Assembly (NCBI RefSeq): GCF_022014595.1
Contig: NZ_CP091740.1
Span: 2,282,200-2,346,199 of the forward strand
DNA: 64,000 nucleotides
Reading direction: 5' to 3'
Source of the DNA: Solitalea lacus
Lineage (GTDB): Bacteria > Bacteroidota > Bacteroidia > Sphingobacteriales > Sphingobacteriaceae
Each line of letters starts with the position of its first letter. Position 1 is the first letter of the stretch. Below are positions 53,165 to 63,116 of this stretch, piece after piece. Both the position numbers and the translations under genes were made by a program. The notes under the pieces are model-generated. The model saw only the letters and a program-made list of their open reading frames with translations. It had not been told where the DNA came from and made no database searches.

Positions 53165-53243
53165 TCGCATCGTCAATCTAGATAATTGTAAATAAGAAAA
53201 AAGAGGGACAAGGGGGAAGGAGTGACCACAATTGGGATGAAAA

Positions 53244-54113
53244 CTACACCTTCAACAGAAACTCTTTCTGATAGCTTAACGGACTTTTTCCGGTAATCAG
53301 CTTAAAATGCTTATGAAAACTTGCAAAGTTGTGGAACCCACTTTCGAAACAAATTTGTTTTATATTGATTTTATTTTCAATCAAAAGTTTACAGGCCGAA
53401 CCAACTCGTATTTCATTTAAAAATTGAGAATAAGTTTTGGTGGTTCTAGATTTAAAATACCTGCAAAATGAATTAGGACTAATATTGGCAATATTGGCAA
53501 TTTCTTCCAGTTGAATTTTGCGTTTAAAATGAGTCAGAGAGTAATCATAAATGGCATGAATGCGGTCATTTTCAGCCTGTTCAAAATCATGACGAAAACC
53601 AATGGATGATAATGTTTGTTGGTTACTATTACCAATGTTCATCAAGGCTTCAATTAATAGCATAATTCTTTTTGGGCCCTCTGTGTTAAGTATCTGGTTA
53701 ATGAGTTCGCCAACACCCGCTTTAGTTTTATTATTAATCTGAATTCCCCTCTTTGCCTTATCAAGGGTTGTTTTTATTAGTTTATTTTCAGGCAGATTTA
53801 AGAATTGATCACCCCAAAAGTTTTCGCAAAAGTGAATTACCTGCACATCTGCGGTAATATTTGAGTTTTCTTCAAAATATATATCATCAAAACGCCAGTA
53901 GTGCGGAAGATATGCTCCTACTAACACAACATCTCCTGACTGAAAACGCTTTATACTATCACCTATAAACTGAGTACCATTGCCTTGTCTAAAATAAATG
54001 AGCTCAACTTCTGAGTGATAATGCCATCGATTATTCATGTAGGGTACTGTATCGTGACGGGCACTAAACGAGTTGGTTTGATTAACGGCTACTTTCAATA
54101 ATTGCGGTTTCAT
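53244..54113 (-). CDS. AraC-family transcriptional regulator
   Basis: A 289-residue regulator: N-terminal cupin sensor (WHYHSEVELIYFRQGNGTQFIGDSIKRFQSGDVVLVGAYLPHYWR) and a C-terminal pair of AraC helix-turn-helices (IQLEEIANIANISPNSFCRYFKSRT and IKQICFESGFHNFASFHKHFKLITGKSPLSYQKE). It is divergent from the fucose operon across 320 bases and is the obvious candidate to switch that operon on in response to the sugar or an intermediate. The porin gene lies 141 bases downstream on the same strand. Confidence 0.9.
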   Translation of the reverse strand: MKPQLLKVAVNQTNSFSARHDTVPYMNNRWHYHSEVELIYFRQGNGTQFIGDSIKRFQSGDVVLVGAYLPHYWRFDDIYFEENSNITADVQVIHFCENFWGDQFLNLPENKLIKTTLDKAKRGIQINNKTKAGVGELINQILNTEGPKRIMLLIEALMNIGNSNQQTLSSIGFRHDFEQAENDRIHAIYDYSLTHFKRKIQLEEIANIANISPNSFCRYFKSRTTKTYSQFLNEIRVGSACKLLIENKINIKQICFESGFHNFASFHKHFKLITGKSPLSYQKEFLLKV

Positions 54114-54433
54114 ATATGTCTTGAAGTTTTGCGGCCGTTAAAGTAAAAAATGTTAATCAATAAAATATACATCAATTTACTATTTTACAAAAGCAGGCAT
54201 GTTAATATCGCTTAATCATTAGGCAAAATGATAAAATTTATTCCGCTTAAATCGGTTTTCTTTGTGATTGCCAACTTATAGTTTGCTGCTTTAAATAAAG
54301 CAGATATTCTGTTTGGTAATTTGATGTGGTAGTAGTTTAATATTTGTTGTTTTGAAACAAACTAAAGTTTTACCCCTGACAGAAATTTTGTTGCTTGGTA
54401 TTTTAATTATCTGTAATAACCGATTTTAATAAG
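54114..54433. promoter_or_regulatory. Divergent regulatory spacer of the fucose operon
   Basis: This 320-base AT-rich spacer separates the AraC gene and the fucose operon. It contains a perfect 8-bp inverted repeat with a 2-base centre, CTGCTTTA-AA-TAAAGCAG, at 54286-54303, the best operator candidate. No good TAnnTTTG element was found for either gene, which fits promoters that need an activator. No ORF or RNA gene was seen. Confidence 0.4.
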
Positions 54434-54766
54434 ATGTTAAAAAGACATTGTTTAGCTCTCGACCTGAAACCCGATGAATCCTTAATAGCTGAGTACGAAA
54501 AGTATCACGAACAGGTGTGGCCTGAAATTTTGAATAGCATCACTTCTTCAGGAATTGAGCGTTTGGAAATTTATCGTATCGAAAACCGATTGTTTATGAT
54601 TTTGGAAGCTAACGAACAGTTTTCATTTGAGAAAAAGAGCGCAATGGATAATAATAATCCCAAAGTGCAGGAATGGGAAACATTAATGTGGAATTATCAG
54701 CAAGCATTACCAACCGCTAATCCTGGACAAAAATGGATTGAAATGAGAAAAATATTTCAACTATAA
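54434..54766 (+). CDS. L-rhamnose/L-fucose mutarotase (RhaM-type)
   Basis: A 110-residue dimeric alpha/beta ferredoxin-like protein of the L-rhamnose mutarotase family: RHCLALDLKPDESLIAEYEKYHEQVWPEI at the start and WNYQQALPTANPGQKWIEMRKIF at the end. These interconvert anomers of L-rhamnose or other 6-deoxyhexoses. It is the first gene of the fucose operon and 16 bases ahead of fucP, so L-fucose is the likely substrate despite the RhaM fold (it is not FucU). Confidence 0.85.
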   Translation: MLKRHCLALDLKPDESLIAEYEKYHEQVWPEILNSITSSGIERLEIYRIENRLFMILEANEQFSFEKKSAMDNNNPKVQEWETLMWNYQQALPTANPGQKWIEMRKIFQL

Positions 54767-54782
54767 CTTAAACCAATTATTT

Positions 54783-56033
54783 ATGGAATTATCAACTCAA
54801 ACCTTAAAAGTAAAAAGCGATACAGGAAGCGCAAAAAGCTTTGTTTTACCACTTATTTTGGTTACCAGCCTATTTTTTTTATGGGGCATGGCTTATGGAT
54901 TATTAGATGTACTGAACAAACATTTTCAAGAAACGCTTAACATTACTACTGCCCGTTCAACCTTGTTACAAGCGGCCTATTTTGGAGCTTACTTTTTAAT
55001 AGCACTACCTGCGGGTTTGTTTATGAATAAGTTTGGGTATAAAAAGGGAATTATTTTGGGCTTGTTATTGTATGCTTTTGGAGCATTTTTGTTTTACCCG
55101 GCAGCCCAGCAATCGAGTTTTAATTTCTTTTTGTTAGCAGTATTTATTTTAGCATCGGGTTTAACCTGCTTAGAAACAGCAGCAAACCCATATGTTACTG
55201 TTTTAGGAAAGCCAGAAACTTCTGAATTTCGCTTAAATCTTTCCCAGTGCTTTAACGGAGTAGGTTCATTTATCGGCCCAATTATAGGTGCAAATTTATT
55301 TTTTGGTACAACCAATACCGGCAGTCTGGAATCAGTGCAACTTGTTTATCTTCTAATTGCTGGAGTAGTGTTGTTAATTGCAGCATTGTTTTTCCGCACG
55401 CCGTTGCCTGAAATCAAGGAAAGTGAAGTTGTTTCTTCCGAGCTACAGGATAAAAAACCTTTGTTTGCACATTCTAATTTTACCAATGCAATAATTGCTC
55501 AGTTTTTCTATGTCGCTGCTCAAGTTGGTATTGCTGCTTTGTTTATCAACTATTGCACTAAAGTTGGAAGCGGAATCGATAACACTAAGGCTTCCTACTT
55601 GCTTTCGGTTGCTATGATTTTGTTTACCGCAGGCCGATTTGCGGGTACCGGTTTAATGAAAGTAATAGCTCCTAATAAGCTCCTAACAGTTTATGCTCTG
55701 ATTAATATACTGCTTTGTGGTGCGGTGGTTTGGGCTAACGACTGGCTTTCGGTGTATTCGTTAATGGCAATTTTCTTTTTCGAGTCAATAATGTTCCCAA
55801 CCATTTTTGCTTTAGGAATTAAGGATTTAGGTCATCATACCAAAAAAGGATCTTCTTTTATCATTATGTCGATCGTAGGAGGTGCTTTGGTTCCATATGT
55901 AATGGGACTTTTAACCGATAAATATTCAATAGCTACTGCCTATGTTGTTCCATTGGCTTGCTTTATTGTAGTGGCTTGGTATGGTTGGAATGGTTATAAA
56001 ATTAAATTGAATAATAAAACTACTGAGGTTTAA
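54783..56033 (+). CDS. fucP: L-fucose:H+ symporter
   Basis: A 416-residue MFS permease. FFLWGMAYGLLDVLNKHFQ holds the acidic residue equivalent to FucP Asp46, and GLTCLETAANPYVTVLG that equivalent to Glu135; NLSQCFNGVGSFIGPIIG is also conserved. Twelve helices expected. It brings L-fucose (or a close 6-deoxy or galacto sugar) across the inner membrane. It lies 8 bases ahead of the dehydratase gene. Confidence 0.92.
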   Translation: MELSTQTLKVKSDTGSAKSFVLPLILVTSLFFLWGMAYGLLDVLNKHFQETLNITTARSTLLQAAYFGAYFLIALPAGLFMNKFGYKKGIILGLLLYAFGAFLFYPAAQQSSFNFFLLAVFILASGLTCLETAANPYVTVLGKPETSEFRLNLSQCFNGVGSFIGPIIGANLFFGTTNTGSLESVQLVYLLIAGVVLLIAALFFRTPLPEIKESEVVSSELQDKKPLFAHSNFTNAIIAQFFYVAAQVGIAALFINYCTKVGSGIDNTKASYLLSVAMILFTAGRFAGTGLMKVIAPNKLLTVYALINILLCGAVVWANDWLSVYSLMAIFFFESIMFPTIFALGIKDLGHHTKKGSSFIIMSIVGGALVPYVMGLLTDKYSIATAYVVPLACFIVVAWYGWNGYKIKLNNKTTEV

Positions 56034-56041
56034 AAATAAGT

Positions 56042-57694
56042 ATGTCAAATAAAGTATTACATATTCATTCGACTGACAATGTGCTGGTTGCTCTAACGGA
56101 CTTGCTTAAAGACGAGTCTGTTGAGTTTGAGAATGAATATTACGTATTGCAGAACAATATTGGGGCTAAGCACAAGTTTGCAATGCAGGATTTAAGTGCT
56201 GGTGATGAGATTATTATGTATGGGGTTTTGGTTGGCAAGGCAACTCAACCTATTTTAAAAGGTGAATTGATTCATACACATAATATTAAACATGCCTCTA
56301 ACGAAAACTACAAAAAACAAAAGGATATCCATTGGAATGCTCCTGATGTAAGCAAATGGCAAAACAAAACCTTTAAAGGGTATTTACGGAGTGATGGAAG
56401 GGTAGGAACTGCTAATTATTGGCTGTTTGTACCAACTGTGTTTTGTGAAAACAGAAATCTGGATTATATCAAGGATGCCTTACTGCACCAATTGGGCTAT
56501 GCTCCTTCGCACAAGTATCGTAATACAGTTAGTAAGCTAATAAATCTTTATAAGGACGATAAAAACGTTTCGGCTGTTTCTGCGCAAGAGTTATTGAGGG
56601 AGGAAGACATAATTATCCATGATCGCTTGTTTCCGAATGTGGATGGTATTAAGTTTTTGAATCATGAAGGAGGATGCGGTGGGACTCGCCAAGATAGCGA
56701 AATGCTAAGCAAGCTTTTGGCTGCTTACGCTGATCATCCTAATGTGGCAGGGGTTACCATTTTAAGTTTAGGTTGTCAGCATTTACAAGTTGATTTACTA
56801 AAGCAGGACATTAAAAAACGTAACCCTGCGTTTGATAAGCCTCTGTTTGTTTTCGAACAACAATCGGCTGTTTCTGAAGAATTGATGATTGCCGAGGCTA
56901 TTCAGCAAACGTTTACTGGTTTAATTGAAGCGAATAAGGTTGTAAGAACTCCTCAACCGTTGAGTAAACTTTGTATTGGTGTTAAGTGTGGTGGATCGGA
57001 CGGATTCTCGGGTATTTCAGCAAATCCAGCCGTTGGTGTTACTTCTGATTTATTAGTAGCATTAGGCGGGCAAGTTCTCTTGGCTGAGTTTCCGGAACTC
57101 TTTGGTGCCGAGCAGGAATTGGTTGATCGCTGCATAACTTATGAAGCGGCTGAAAAATTCACTCGATTAATGAAAGCCTATGATGCTCAGGCAAGAGCTG
57201 TTGGCAGTGGTTTCTATATGAACCCATCTCCTGGAAATATTAAGGACGGTTTAATTACAGATGCTATAAAATCCGCAGGAGCAGCAAAAAAAGGCGGTAC
57301 TGCCCCTGTTGCTGATGTATTGGATTATACGGAACCTGTAATAAAATCGGGATTGAATTTGGTTTGTACCCCAGGCAATGATGTTGAAGCCACTACTGGT
57401 AAAGCAGCAAGTGGTGCTACTCTGATTTTATTTACAACAGGTTTGGGAACTCCTACCGGCAATGTCATTTGTCCAACCATTAAGCTGTCAACAAATACAA
57501 CGCTTGCCAACAGAATGAGTGATATAATTGATATAGATTGCGGTGGCGTAATTACTGGCGAAAAATCATTATTGCAAATGGGAGAGGAGATTCTGGAGTA
57601 TTGCATTAAGGCTGCAAGTGGAGAGATTTTGCCTAAATCAGTACTGTTAGGGCAAGACGACTTTATTCCATGGAAAAGAGGTGTTTCATTATGA
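56042..57694 (+). CDS. UxaA/altronate dehydratase-family enzyme, likely L-fuconate dehydratase
   Basis: A 550-residue dehydratase with both parts of the UxaA family: an N-terminal SAF domain (about 1-90, VGKATQPILKGELIHTHNIKH) and the large catalytic part with GYLRSDGRVGTANYWLFVP, FLNHEGGCGG, SLGCQHLQ and TGLGTPTGN. Its likely metal-binding Cys and His are present. Within a fucose operon it should remove water from L-fuconate to give 2-keto-3-deoxy-L-fuconate, a step done by an enolase-superfamily enzyme in Xanthomonas. Altronate or galactarate dehydration is the family default. Its stop overlaps the next start by 4 bases (ATGA). Confidence 0.82.
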   Translation: MSNKVLHIHSTDNVLVALTDLLKDESVEFENEYYVLQNNIGAKHKFAMQDLSAGDEIIMYGVLVGKATQPILKGELIHTHNIKHASNENYKKQKDIHWNAPDVSKWQNKTFKGYLRSDGRVGTANYWLFVPTVFCENRNLDYIKDALLHQLGYAPSHKYRNTVSKLINLYKDDKNVSAVSAQELLREEDIIIHDRLFPNVDGIKFLNHEGGCGGTRQDSEMLSKLLAAYADHPNVAGVTILSLGCQHLQVDLLKQDIKKRNPAFDKPLFVFEQQSAVSEELMIAEAIQQTFTGLIEANKVVRTPQPLSKLCIGVKCGGSDGFSGISANPAVGVTSDLLVALGGQVLLAEFPELFGAEQELVDRCITYEAAEKFTRLMKAYDAQARAVGSGFYMNPSPGNIKDGLITDAIKSAGAAKKGGTAPVADVLDYTEPVIKSGLNLVCTPGNDVEATTGKAASGATLILFTTGLGTPTGNVICPTIKLSTNTTLANRMSDIIDIDCGGVITGEKSLLQMGEEILEYCIKAASGEILPKSVLLGQDDFIPWKRGVSL

Positions 57695-59898
57695 TTACTC
57701 GATTGAATAAGCTATTCCTGTTGTTTCTGTCGTTTTCTGTATTTCAGTCGCAGGCACAAACAAGCATTCAGCAATTACCTGTTTTCGATGATAAGGTTCA
57801 TGACTCAAATCAAACAGATTGGTTACTAAATGCAAAGCCATACAAGGCAGCTGTTTATAAGAATGATAGCAACAAAGAGCTTATTCTGAGTAATGGTTTG
57901 GTTAAAAGAGCTTTCATTATTGCACCCAATGTAGCTTGTATTGATTATACTAATCTGGTTAATAATCAACAACTGCTCCGTTCAATAAAAGCTGAAGCTA
58001 GACTGACCATTAATGGAAAGGAATATAATGTCGGGGGGCTAATTGGTCAAAAGGAGAATGCTTATCTTCTGCCAGAATGGTTGAATAAGTTTACCAGTTC
58101 GGCGGCAGACTTTCAGTTTGTTTCAATTGAGGTAAATCCAATTAGGCCTTACATAAAATGGAACAATAAATTCTGGGCGGCCAATGAAAAACAACCATCC
58201 GGAAAGATGCTTTCATTTTTGTACAGGCCTGGGGCTACTGAATTAATGGGTTTGTCGGTAAAAGTCAATTACGAATTATATGATGGTATTCCTTTAATCG
58301 TAAAATCTCTTACAATAGAAAATAAAGGTAGCTCTTCATTTAAAATCAATCGTGTAGTAAATGAAATACTAGGAACTGTAGAGGAAGAAAGTGCTGTGGT
58401 GGGGAAACCGCAGGTTATGCAAAAACCACAAGGGATTTATGTTGAAACTAATTATGCATTCAACAATGCAATGCGGTATAGTATTAGTGATCAAACCACA
58501 CATTGGAAAATAGATTCAGCATACACTTCCCAGGTAAATTATGATTATCAAACTCCTTGTTTGTTGGAAGTATATCCTGAAAATGCACCTGATATTGAAT
58601 TAATGCCTGGTGAAAATTTTAATTCAGTTCGTTCATATGAATTACTGATGGATAGTTATGACAGGGAAAGACGAGGATTGGCTATTCGCAAAATGTATCG
58701 AACAGTGGCACCCTGGACTACAGCCAATCCAATATTTATGCATTTGGTAAGTAGAAATGATGATCAGGTTCGTACTGCAATTGATCAATGTGCTGCCACT
58801 GGCTATGAAGCATTGATTCTCAGTTTCGGAAGTCACTTGGATATGGAAGATTCATCTGCGACTAATATAGCAAAATGGAAAACATTAGCTGATTATGCTC
58901 ATAGTAGAGGAGTCCAGATTGGCGGTTACTCACTGTTCAGTAGTAGGAAAATTAGTGCTGAAGATGATGTAATAAGTGCCAAAACAGGAAAACCAGGCGG
59001 CGCTTTTTTTGGCAATGCACCATGTTTTGGGAGTAAATGGGGATTGTCTTATCGTGATAAGATAAAATACTTTTTCACACAAACCGGTTTTGATATCTGG
59101 GAAAATGACGGTCCTTATCCTGGTGATGTTTGTGCTTCCGTTACACATCCTGGACATAAAGGGCTAGGTGATTCGCAATGGCGGCAAATGGAAATTCAGA
59201 AGGAATTGTATCGCTGGCTGAATGAAAGGGGTGTTTATATCAATGCACCCGATTGGTATTTTTTGGATGGTACAAATAAAATAGCTATTGGCTATCGGGA
59301 AGTGAATTTTTCTTTACCAAGGGAGAATCAGAAAATTTTAAATCGTCAAAATATATTTGATGGTACCTGGGAAAAAACACCTTCAATGGGCTGGGGTTTT
59401 GTTCCACTTACTCGTTATCAGGGTGGCGGCTCAGAGGCGGTGTTGGAACCACTCTCTGAACACTTGAAAGATTATGAACAACTCATGATGCAATATTATG
59501 GTGCAGGAGTGCAAGCTTGTTACCGCGGTCCACGATTGTATGATACAGAAACCACAAAGCAAACCGTAGTAAATGTTGTTAGTTGGTATAAAAAACACCG
59601 TGAAATTCTTAATTCAGACATTATCCATTTACGTAGAGCTGATGGAAGGGATTGGGATGGAATTTTACATGTGAATCCTAATTTAAAAACAAAGGGATTA
59701 ATGATGTTGTACAATCCGATGAAGGAAAAAATTACAAGAGTGATAAATGTTCCTTTGTATTATACCGGGTTAACAACTTCAGCCAATCTAAAAGAAAAGG
59801 GAGGGGTAAGCAGATCATATCAGCTTAACCGAAATTATGAAATTGAACTAAGCTGTACCATGGAACCAGAGAGTTGTACATGGTTTGTTATAGAGTAA
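57691..59898 (+). CDS. Exported glycoside hydrolase of unassigned family (clan GH-D-like)
   Basis: A 735-residue periplasmic protein with a signal peptide (about 1-23, ending SQAQ). The N-terminal half is a beta-sandwich (about 30-330); the second half looks like a TIM barrel with YEALILSFGSHLDMED, GVQIGGYSLFSS, FDIWENDGPYPGD and YINAPDWYFLDG, then a C-terminal beta domain. Asp in WENDGPY is the best nucleophile candidate. It is alpha-galactosidase-like in layout, but I cannot place it in a numbered GH family. In this operon an exo-acting fucosidase or galactosidase is plausible. It is translationally coupled to the dehydratase. Confidence 0.7.
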   Translation: MITRLNKLFLLFLSFSVFQSQAQTSIQQLPVFDDKVHDSNQTDWLLNAKPYKAAVYKNDSNKELILSNGLVKRAFIIAPNVACIDYTNLVNNQQLLRSIKAEARLTINGKEYNVGGLIGQKENAYLLPEWLNKFTSSAADFQFVSIEVNPIRPYIKWNNKFWAANEKQPSGKMLSFLYRPGATELMGLSVKVNYELYDGIPLIVKSLTIENKGSSSFKINRVVNEILGTVEEESAVVGKPQVMQKPQGIYVETNYAFNNAMRYSISDQTTHWKIDSAYTSQVNYDYQTPCLLEVYPENAPDIELMPGENFNSVRSYELLMDSYDRERRGLAIRKMYRTVAPWTTANPIFMHLVSRNDDQVRTAIDQCAATGYEALILSFGSHLDMEDSSATNIAKWKTLADYAHSRGVQIGGYSLFSSRKISAEDDVISAKTGKPGGAFFGNAPCFGSKWGLSYRDKIKYFFTQTGFDIWENDGPYPGDVCASVTHPGHKGLGDSQWRQMEIQKELYRWLNERGVYINAPDWYFLDGTNKIAIGYREVNFSLPRENQKILNRQNIFDGTWEKTPSMGWGFVPLTRYQGGGSEAVLEPLSEHLKDYEQLMMQYYGAGVQACYRGPRLYDTETTKQTVVNVVSWYKKHREILNSDIIHLRRADGRDWDGILHVNPNLKTKGLMMLYNPMKEKITRVINVPLYYTGLTTSANLKEKGGVSRSYQLNRNYEIELSCTMEPESCTWFVIE

Positions 59899-59949
59899 TT
59901 ATCCCAAATTTTAAAGCTCAAATAATAGAAAATTTTAAATAAAAATTCG

Positions 59950-60714
59950 ATGTTCTCATTACAAAACAAAATAGCAGTTATTACAGGTGGCGGTAGCGGA
60001 ATTGGACGTTCAATAAGTGTATTATTTGCAAAGCAAGGTGCAACGGTTCATATTTTAGAACTAAGTGAAGAAAATTCCGTAGCAACCATTGAAGAAATAG
60101 TAGCAGTAGGAGGTAAAGCTTTTGGGCATTCGTGTAATGTAGCTAATCAGCAGGAAGTAATTAATGTGTTCGATAAAATTGGCAATGTTGATATTTTGGT
60201 AAACAATGCAGGGATTGCACACATTGGCAAAGCAGATACTACAAGTGAGGCTGATTTTAATAAAGTATTTGATGTGAATGTAAAAGGTGCTTACAACTGT
60301 TTGTTTGCGGCTATTCCACATATGAAAAATAATGGTGGAGGCGCTATTTTAAATATGGCATCTATTGCGGCTTTAGTGGGAATAACTGATCGTTTTGCTT
60401 ATTCAATGAGTAAAGGTGCTGTTTATGCAATGACTTTGTCAGTTGCACGCGATTATATTCAAGATAAAATTCGTTGTAACAGTATTTCTCCTGCTCGCGT
60501 ACATACACCATTTGTGGATGGATTTATAGCTAAAAATTATGCTGGACAAGAGGAACTGATTTTTGATAAATTATCAAAGAGTCAGCCAATTGGACGAATG
60601 GGTGCTCCAGATGAAATTGCAGCATTGGCCTTGTATCTATGTTCGGATGAAGCAGGTTTTGTAACCGGTTGTGATTACCCAATTGACGGTGGTTTCGTTA
60701 AGTTGAATAACTAA
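59950..60714 (+). CDS. SDR-family oxidoreductase, likely 2-keto-3-deoxy-L-fuconate 4-dehydrogenase
   Basis: A 254-residue classical short-chain dehydrogenase. Cofactor motif GGGSGIG (13-19), NNAG, and the catalytic Ser138, Tyr151 and Lys155 (YSMSK) are intact. The absence of an acidic-then-basic switch after strand 2 (HILELSE) favours NAD. In the non-phosphorylative fucose route this position suits oxidation of 2-keto-3-deoxy-L-fuconate to the 2,4-diketo acid, the substrate of the FAH-family protein encoded 2.4 kb on. The first step (fucose dehydrogenase) is the other option. Confidence 0.85.
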   Translation: MFSLQNKIAVITGGGSGIGRSISVLFAKQGATVHILELSEENSVATIEEIVAVGGKAFGHSCNVANQQEVINVFDKIGNVDILVNNAGIAHIGKADTTSEADFNKVFDVNVKGAYNCLFAAIPHMKNNGGGAILNMASIAALVGITDRFAYSMSKGAVYAMTLSVARDYIQDKIRCNSISPARVHTPFVDGFIAKNYAGQEELIFDKLSKSQPIGRMGAPDEIAALALYLCSDEAGFVTGCDYPIDGGFVKLNN

Positions 60715-60774
60715 TACCAAAATATCGCAAGCCCGATTCTATTATTATTTAAATTGGCTCTAATAAATAGCAAT

Positions 60775-63090
60775 ATGACAAATAAAGTGTACAGATTTGG
60801 ACTGTTTATTTTGATGACACTGTTTTTAGTTTCTAATAAACTTGTTGGTCAAAATATCAATATCATTCCCTACCCTCAGAAAGTTGAAACCGGTAAAGGT
60901 AACTTTGTCTTTTCGTCCCATACAAAAATCGTCTACGATAAAAGGAATAAGGGGTTAGTAACAGCAATCGAACCTTTAGTAACCAAGTTTAAATTAGCCG
61001 CAGGAATTTCTTTAAAGGAAGAGACAGCAGTTGTTAAAAACAATGTAGTAAAAGTTGAATTAACTGAAAAGGTTATACAGCAAGAAGGATATCAACTTAG
61101 TATTTCTCCTAAGGTTATTCATATTAAAGCTAAAGCGGATATTGGAGTTTTTTACGCAGTTCAAACTTTATTACAGTTGTTACCGGCAGATATTGAAAAC
61201 GAAAAGCGCGTTGGTAATAGACAATGGAAGGTTCCCGCAGTTGAAATTGAAGATGCACCGGCTTTAGCTTATCGGGGATTGATGATGGACGTTGCACGTC
61301 ACTATATGCCGTATGAATTTTTGGAGAAGCTAATAGACTTATTGGCAATGCAAAAAATGAATACCCTGCACCTGCATTTAACCGATAGTCAAGGATGGAG
61401 ATTTGAAAGTAAAAAATATCCCAAACTAACGACCATTGGTGCTTATCGTAAAGGAACTCCATTGAATACCACTTATGATTATCAATCAAGACAAAATGAT
61501 ACGCTTTATGGCAGTTTTTATACTCAGGCGCAATTAAAAAAGTTGGTGGCTTATGCTCAATCAAGGTTCATTACCATTATTCCTGAAATTGAAATGCCGG
61601 CACACTCAAAATCAGCATTGGCGTCTTATCCTGAACTGACTTGTTTAGATAGTACTGGAAAGGCGTTTTCATATCCTTCTCAAATTCAGGATGAGTATTG
61701 TACCAAGGATTCAACGTTTACTTTCCTGACAGATATTTTATCTGAAGTGATGGAGATATTTCCTAGCAAGTATATTCACATTGCCGGAGATGAAGCATCA
61801 AAGGTTAACTGGAGAAAATGTCCTGTTTGTCAGAAACGTATGAAAGACGAGAAATTAACTTCAGTGGAAGAATTGCAAAGTTATTTCATTAAGAGAATTG
61901 AAAGGTTTGTTAATGCTAAAGGTAGGTCAGTTATCGGTTGGGATGAAATTTTGGAAGGTGGTTTAGCTCCTAACGCGACAGTAATGAGCTGGAGGGGAGA
62001 AAAAGGAGGTATTGAAGCCGCAAAACAAGGACATCAAGTTATTATGACACCTGATGGTTATTGCTATTTCGATCATTATCAGTCTGATGATCCTGCTGAA
62101 CCGGCCGCTTTCGGTGGTTTATCAACTTTGGCAAAGGTGTACAATTATAAACCGATTCCGGCTGAATTATCTGCAGAAGAAGGAAAATTGATTTATGGTG
62201 CTCAAGGTAATTTATGGACTGAATATGTGCCTAACTATAAACAAGCTGAATACATGTTTTTCCCACGTTCTATTGCCCTGGCCGAAGTTATCTGGTCAGC
62301 CAATAAACAACCCTATGACCAGTTTTTAAGTAGATTGTTAGCGCATCTTAAACGTTTGGATAAACATTCGGTTAACTACTCAAGACATTTGTTTGATATT
62401 AAAGTAAATGCCTATACTGATTCTGTTTCAGGTACGTTAATGGCTTCAGTAAATGGAATTCCGAGTGGTTATGATGTGTTTTACACTACAGATGGTTCTA
62501 ATCCCACAAAAAAATCAACACCATATAGGGGGCCAATTAACATTACAAAAAGTTCCCAGCTAATAGTTGGAGTTATTTATAATGATCGATTGGTTGATAA
62601 GGTGCAACGGACCTTCTTATTAACCAAGTCTACTGGTAAACCCTCAATGCTTACAAATCAGGCAAGTGCAAATTACAATAAAGGTGGTGAACACGCTTGG
62701 AATAATGGCATCTTGGGTAGTCAAAGCAGGTTTAATGATGATGAGTGGCTTGGATGGAGTGGGCAAAACTTTGAAGGTACTATTGATTTTATGAAGAAAG
62801 AGACCATAAATAAAGTATTTGTGCGTGTTTTCAGTAAGCCGTCAAGTTGGATTTATATGCCTTCTAGCATATCAGTTTTAGCCTCAGACAATGGTGTCGA
62901 TTTTGTAAAAATTGGGGAACAAAAGGATTTCAAAATACCAAATGATGGAGAGCAATTGATTTCTTTAAATGTTAGCGGGTCTGCCCGATTCCTTAAAGTG
63001 ATCGCTTCGAACTATGGCCCTATTCCCAAAGGAAATGCTGGTGAAGGAAGCCCTGCTTGGTTGTTTGTTAATGAAGTTATTGTAGAATAA
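60775..63090 (+). CDS. GH20 beta-N-acetylhexosaminidase, exported
   Basis: A 771-residue periplasmic enzyme; signal peptide about 1-25 (LVGQ). GH20b N-domain, then the catalytic barrel with the family Asp339-Glu340 pair (HIAGDEAS), HLHLTDSQGWRFE and WGDEI-like GWDEILEGG. After residue about 540 come a chitobiase C-terminal-like strand domain (GYDVFYTTDGSNPTKKS) and a discoidin-type F5/8 domain (about 620-771). An in-frame TTG at 60754 is rejected in favour of the ATG. It removes terminal GlcNAc or GalNAc, so the operon probably serves fucosylated amino-sugar glycans. Confidence 0.93.
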   Translation: MTNKVYRFGLFILMTLFLVSNKLVGQNINIIPYPQKVETGKGNFVFSSHTKIVYDKRNKGLVTAIEPLVTKFKLAAGISLKEETAVVKNNVVKVELTEKVIQQEGYQLSISPKVIHIKAKADIGVFYAVQTLLQLLPADIENEKRVGNRQWKVPAVEIEDAPALAYRGLMMDVARHYMPYEFLEKLIDLLAMQKMNTLHLHLTDSQGWRFESKKYPKLTTIGAYRKGTPLNTTYDYQSRQNDTLYGSFYTQAQLKKLVAYAQSRFITIIPEIEMPAHSKSALASYPELTCLDSTGKAFSYPSQIQDEYCTKDSTFTFLTDILSEVMEIFPSKYIHIAGDEASKVNWRKCPVCQKRMKDEKLTSVEELQSYFIKRIERFVNAKGRSVIGWDEILEGGLAPNATVMSWRGEKGGIEAAKQGHQVIMTPDGYCYFDHYQSDDPAEPAAFGGLSTLAKVYNYKPIPAELSAEEGKLIYGAQGNLWTEYVPNYKQAEYMFFPRSIALAEVIWSANKQPYDQFLSRLLAHLKRLDKHSVNYSRHLFDIKVNAYTDSVSGTLMASVNGIPSGYDVFYTTDGSNPTKKSTPYRGPINITKSSQLIVGVIYNDRLVDKVQRTFLLTKSTGKPSMLTNQASANYNKGGEHAWNNGILGSQSRFNDDEWLGWSGQNFEGTIDFMKKETINKVFVRVFSKPSSWIYMPSSISVLASDNGVDFVKIGEQKDFKIPNDGEQLISLNVSGSARFLKVIASNYGPIPKGNAGEGSPAWLFVNEVIVE

Positions 63091-63116
63091 TATTAAGCTT
63101 AAGAAAAATAATATAA

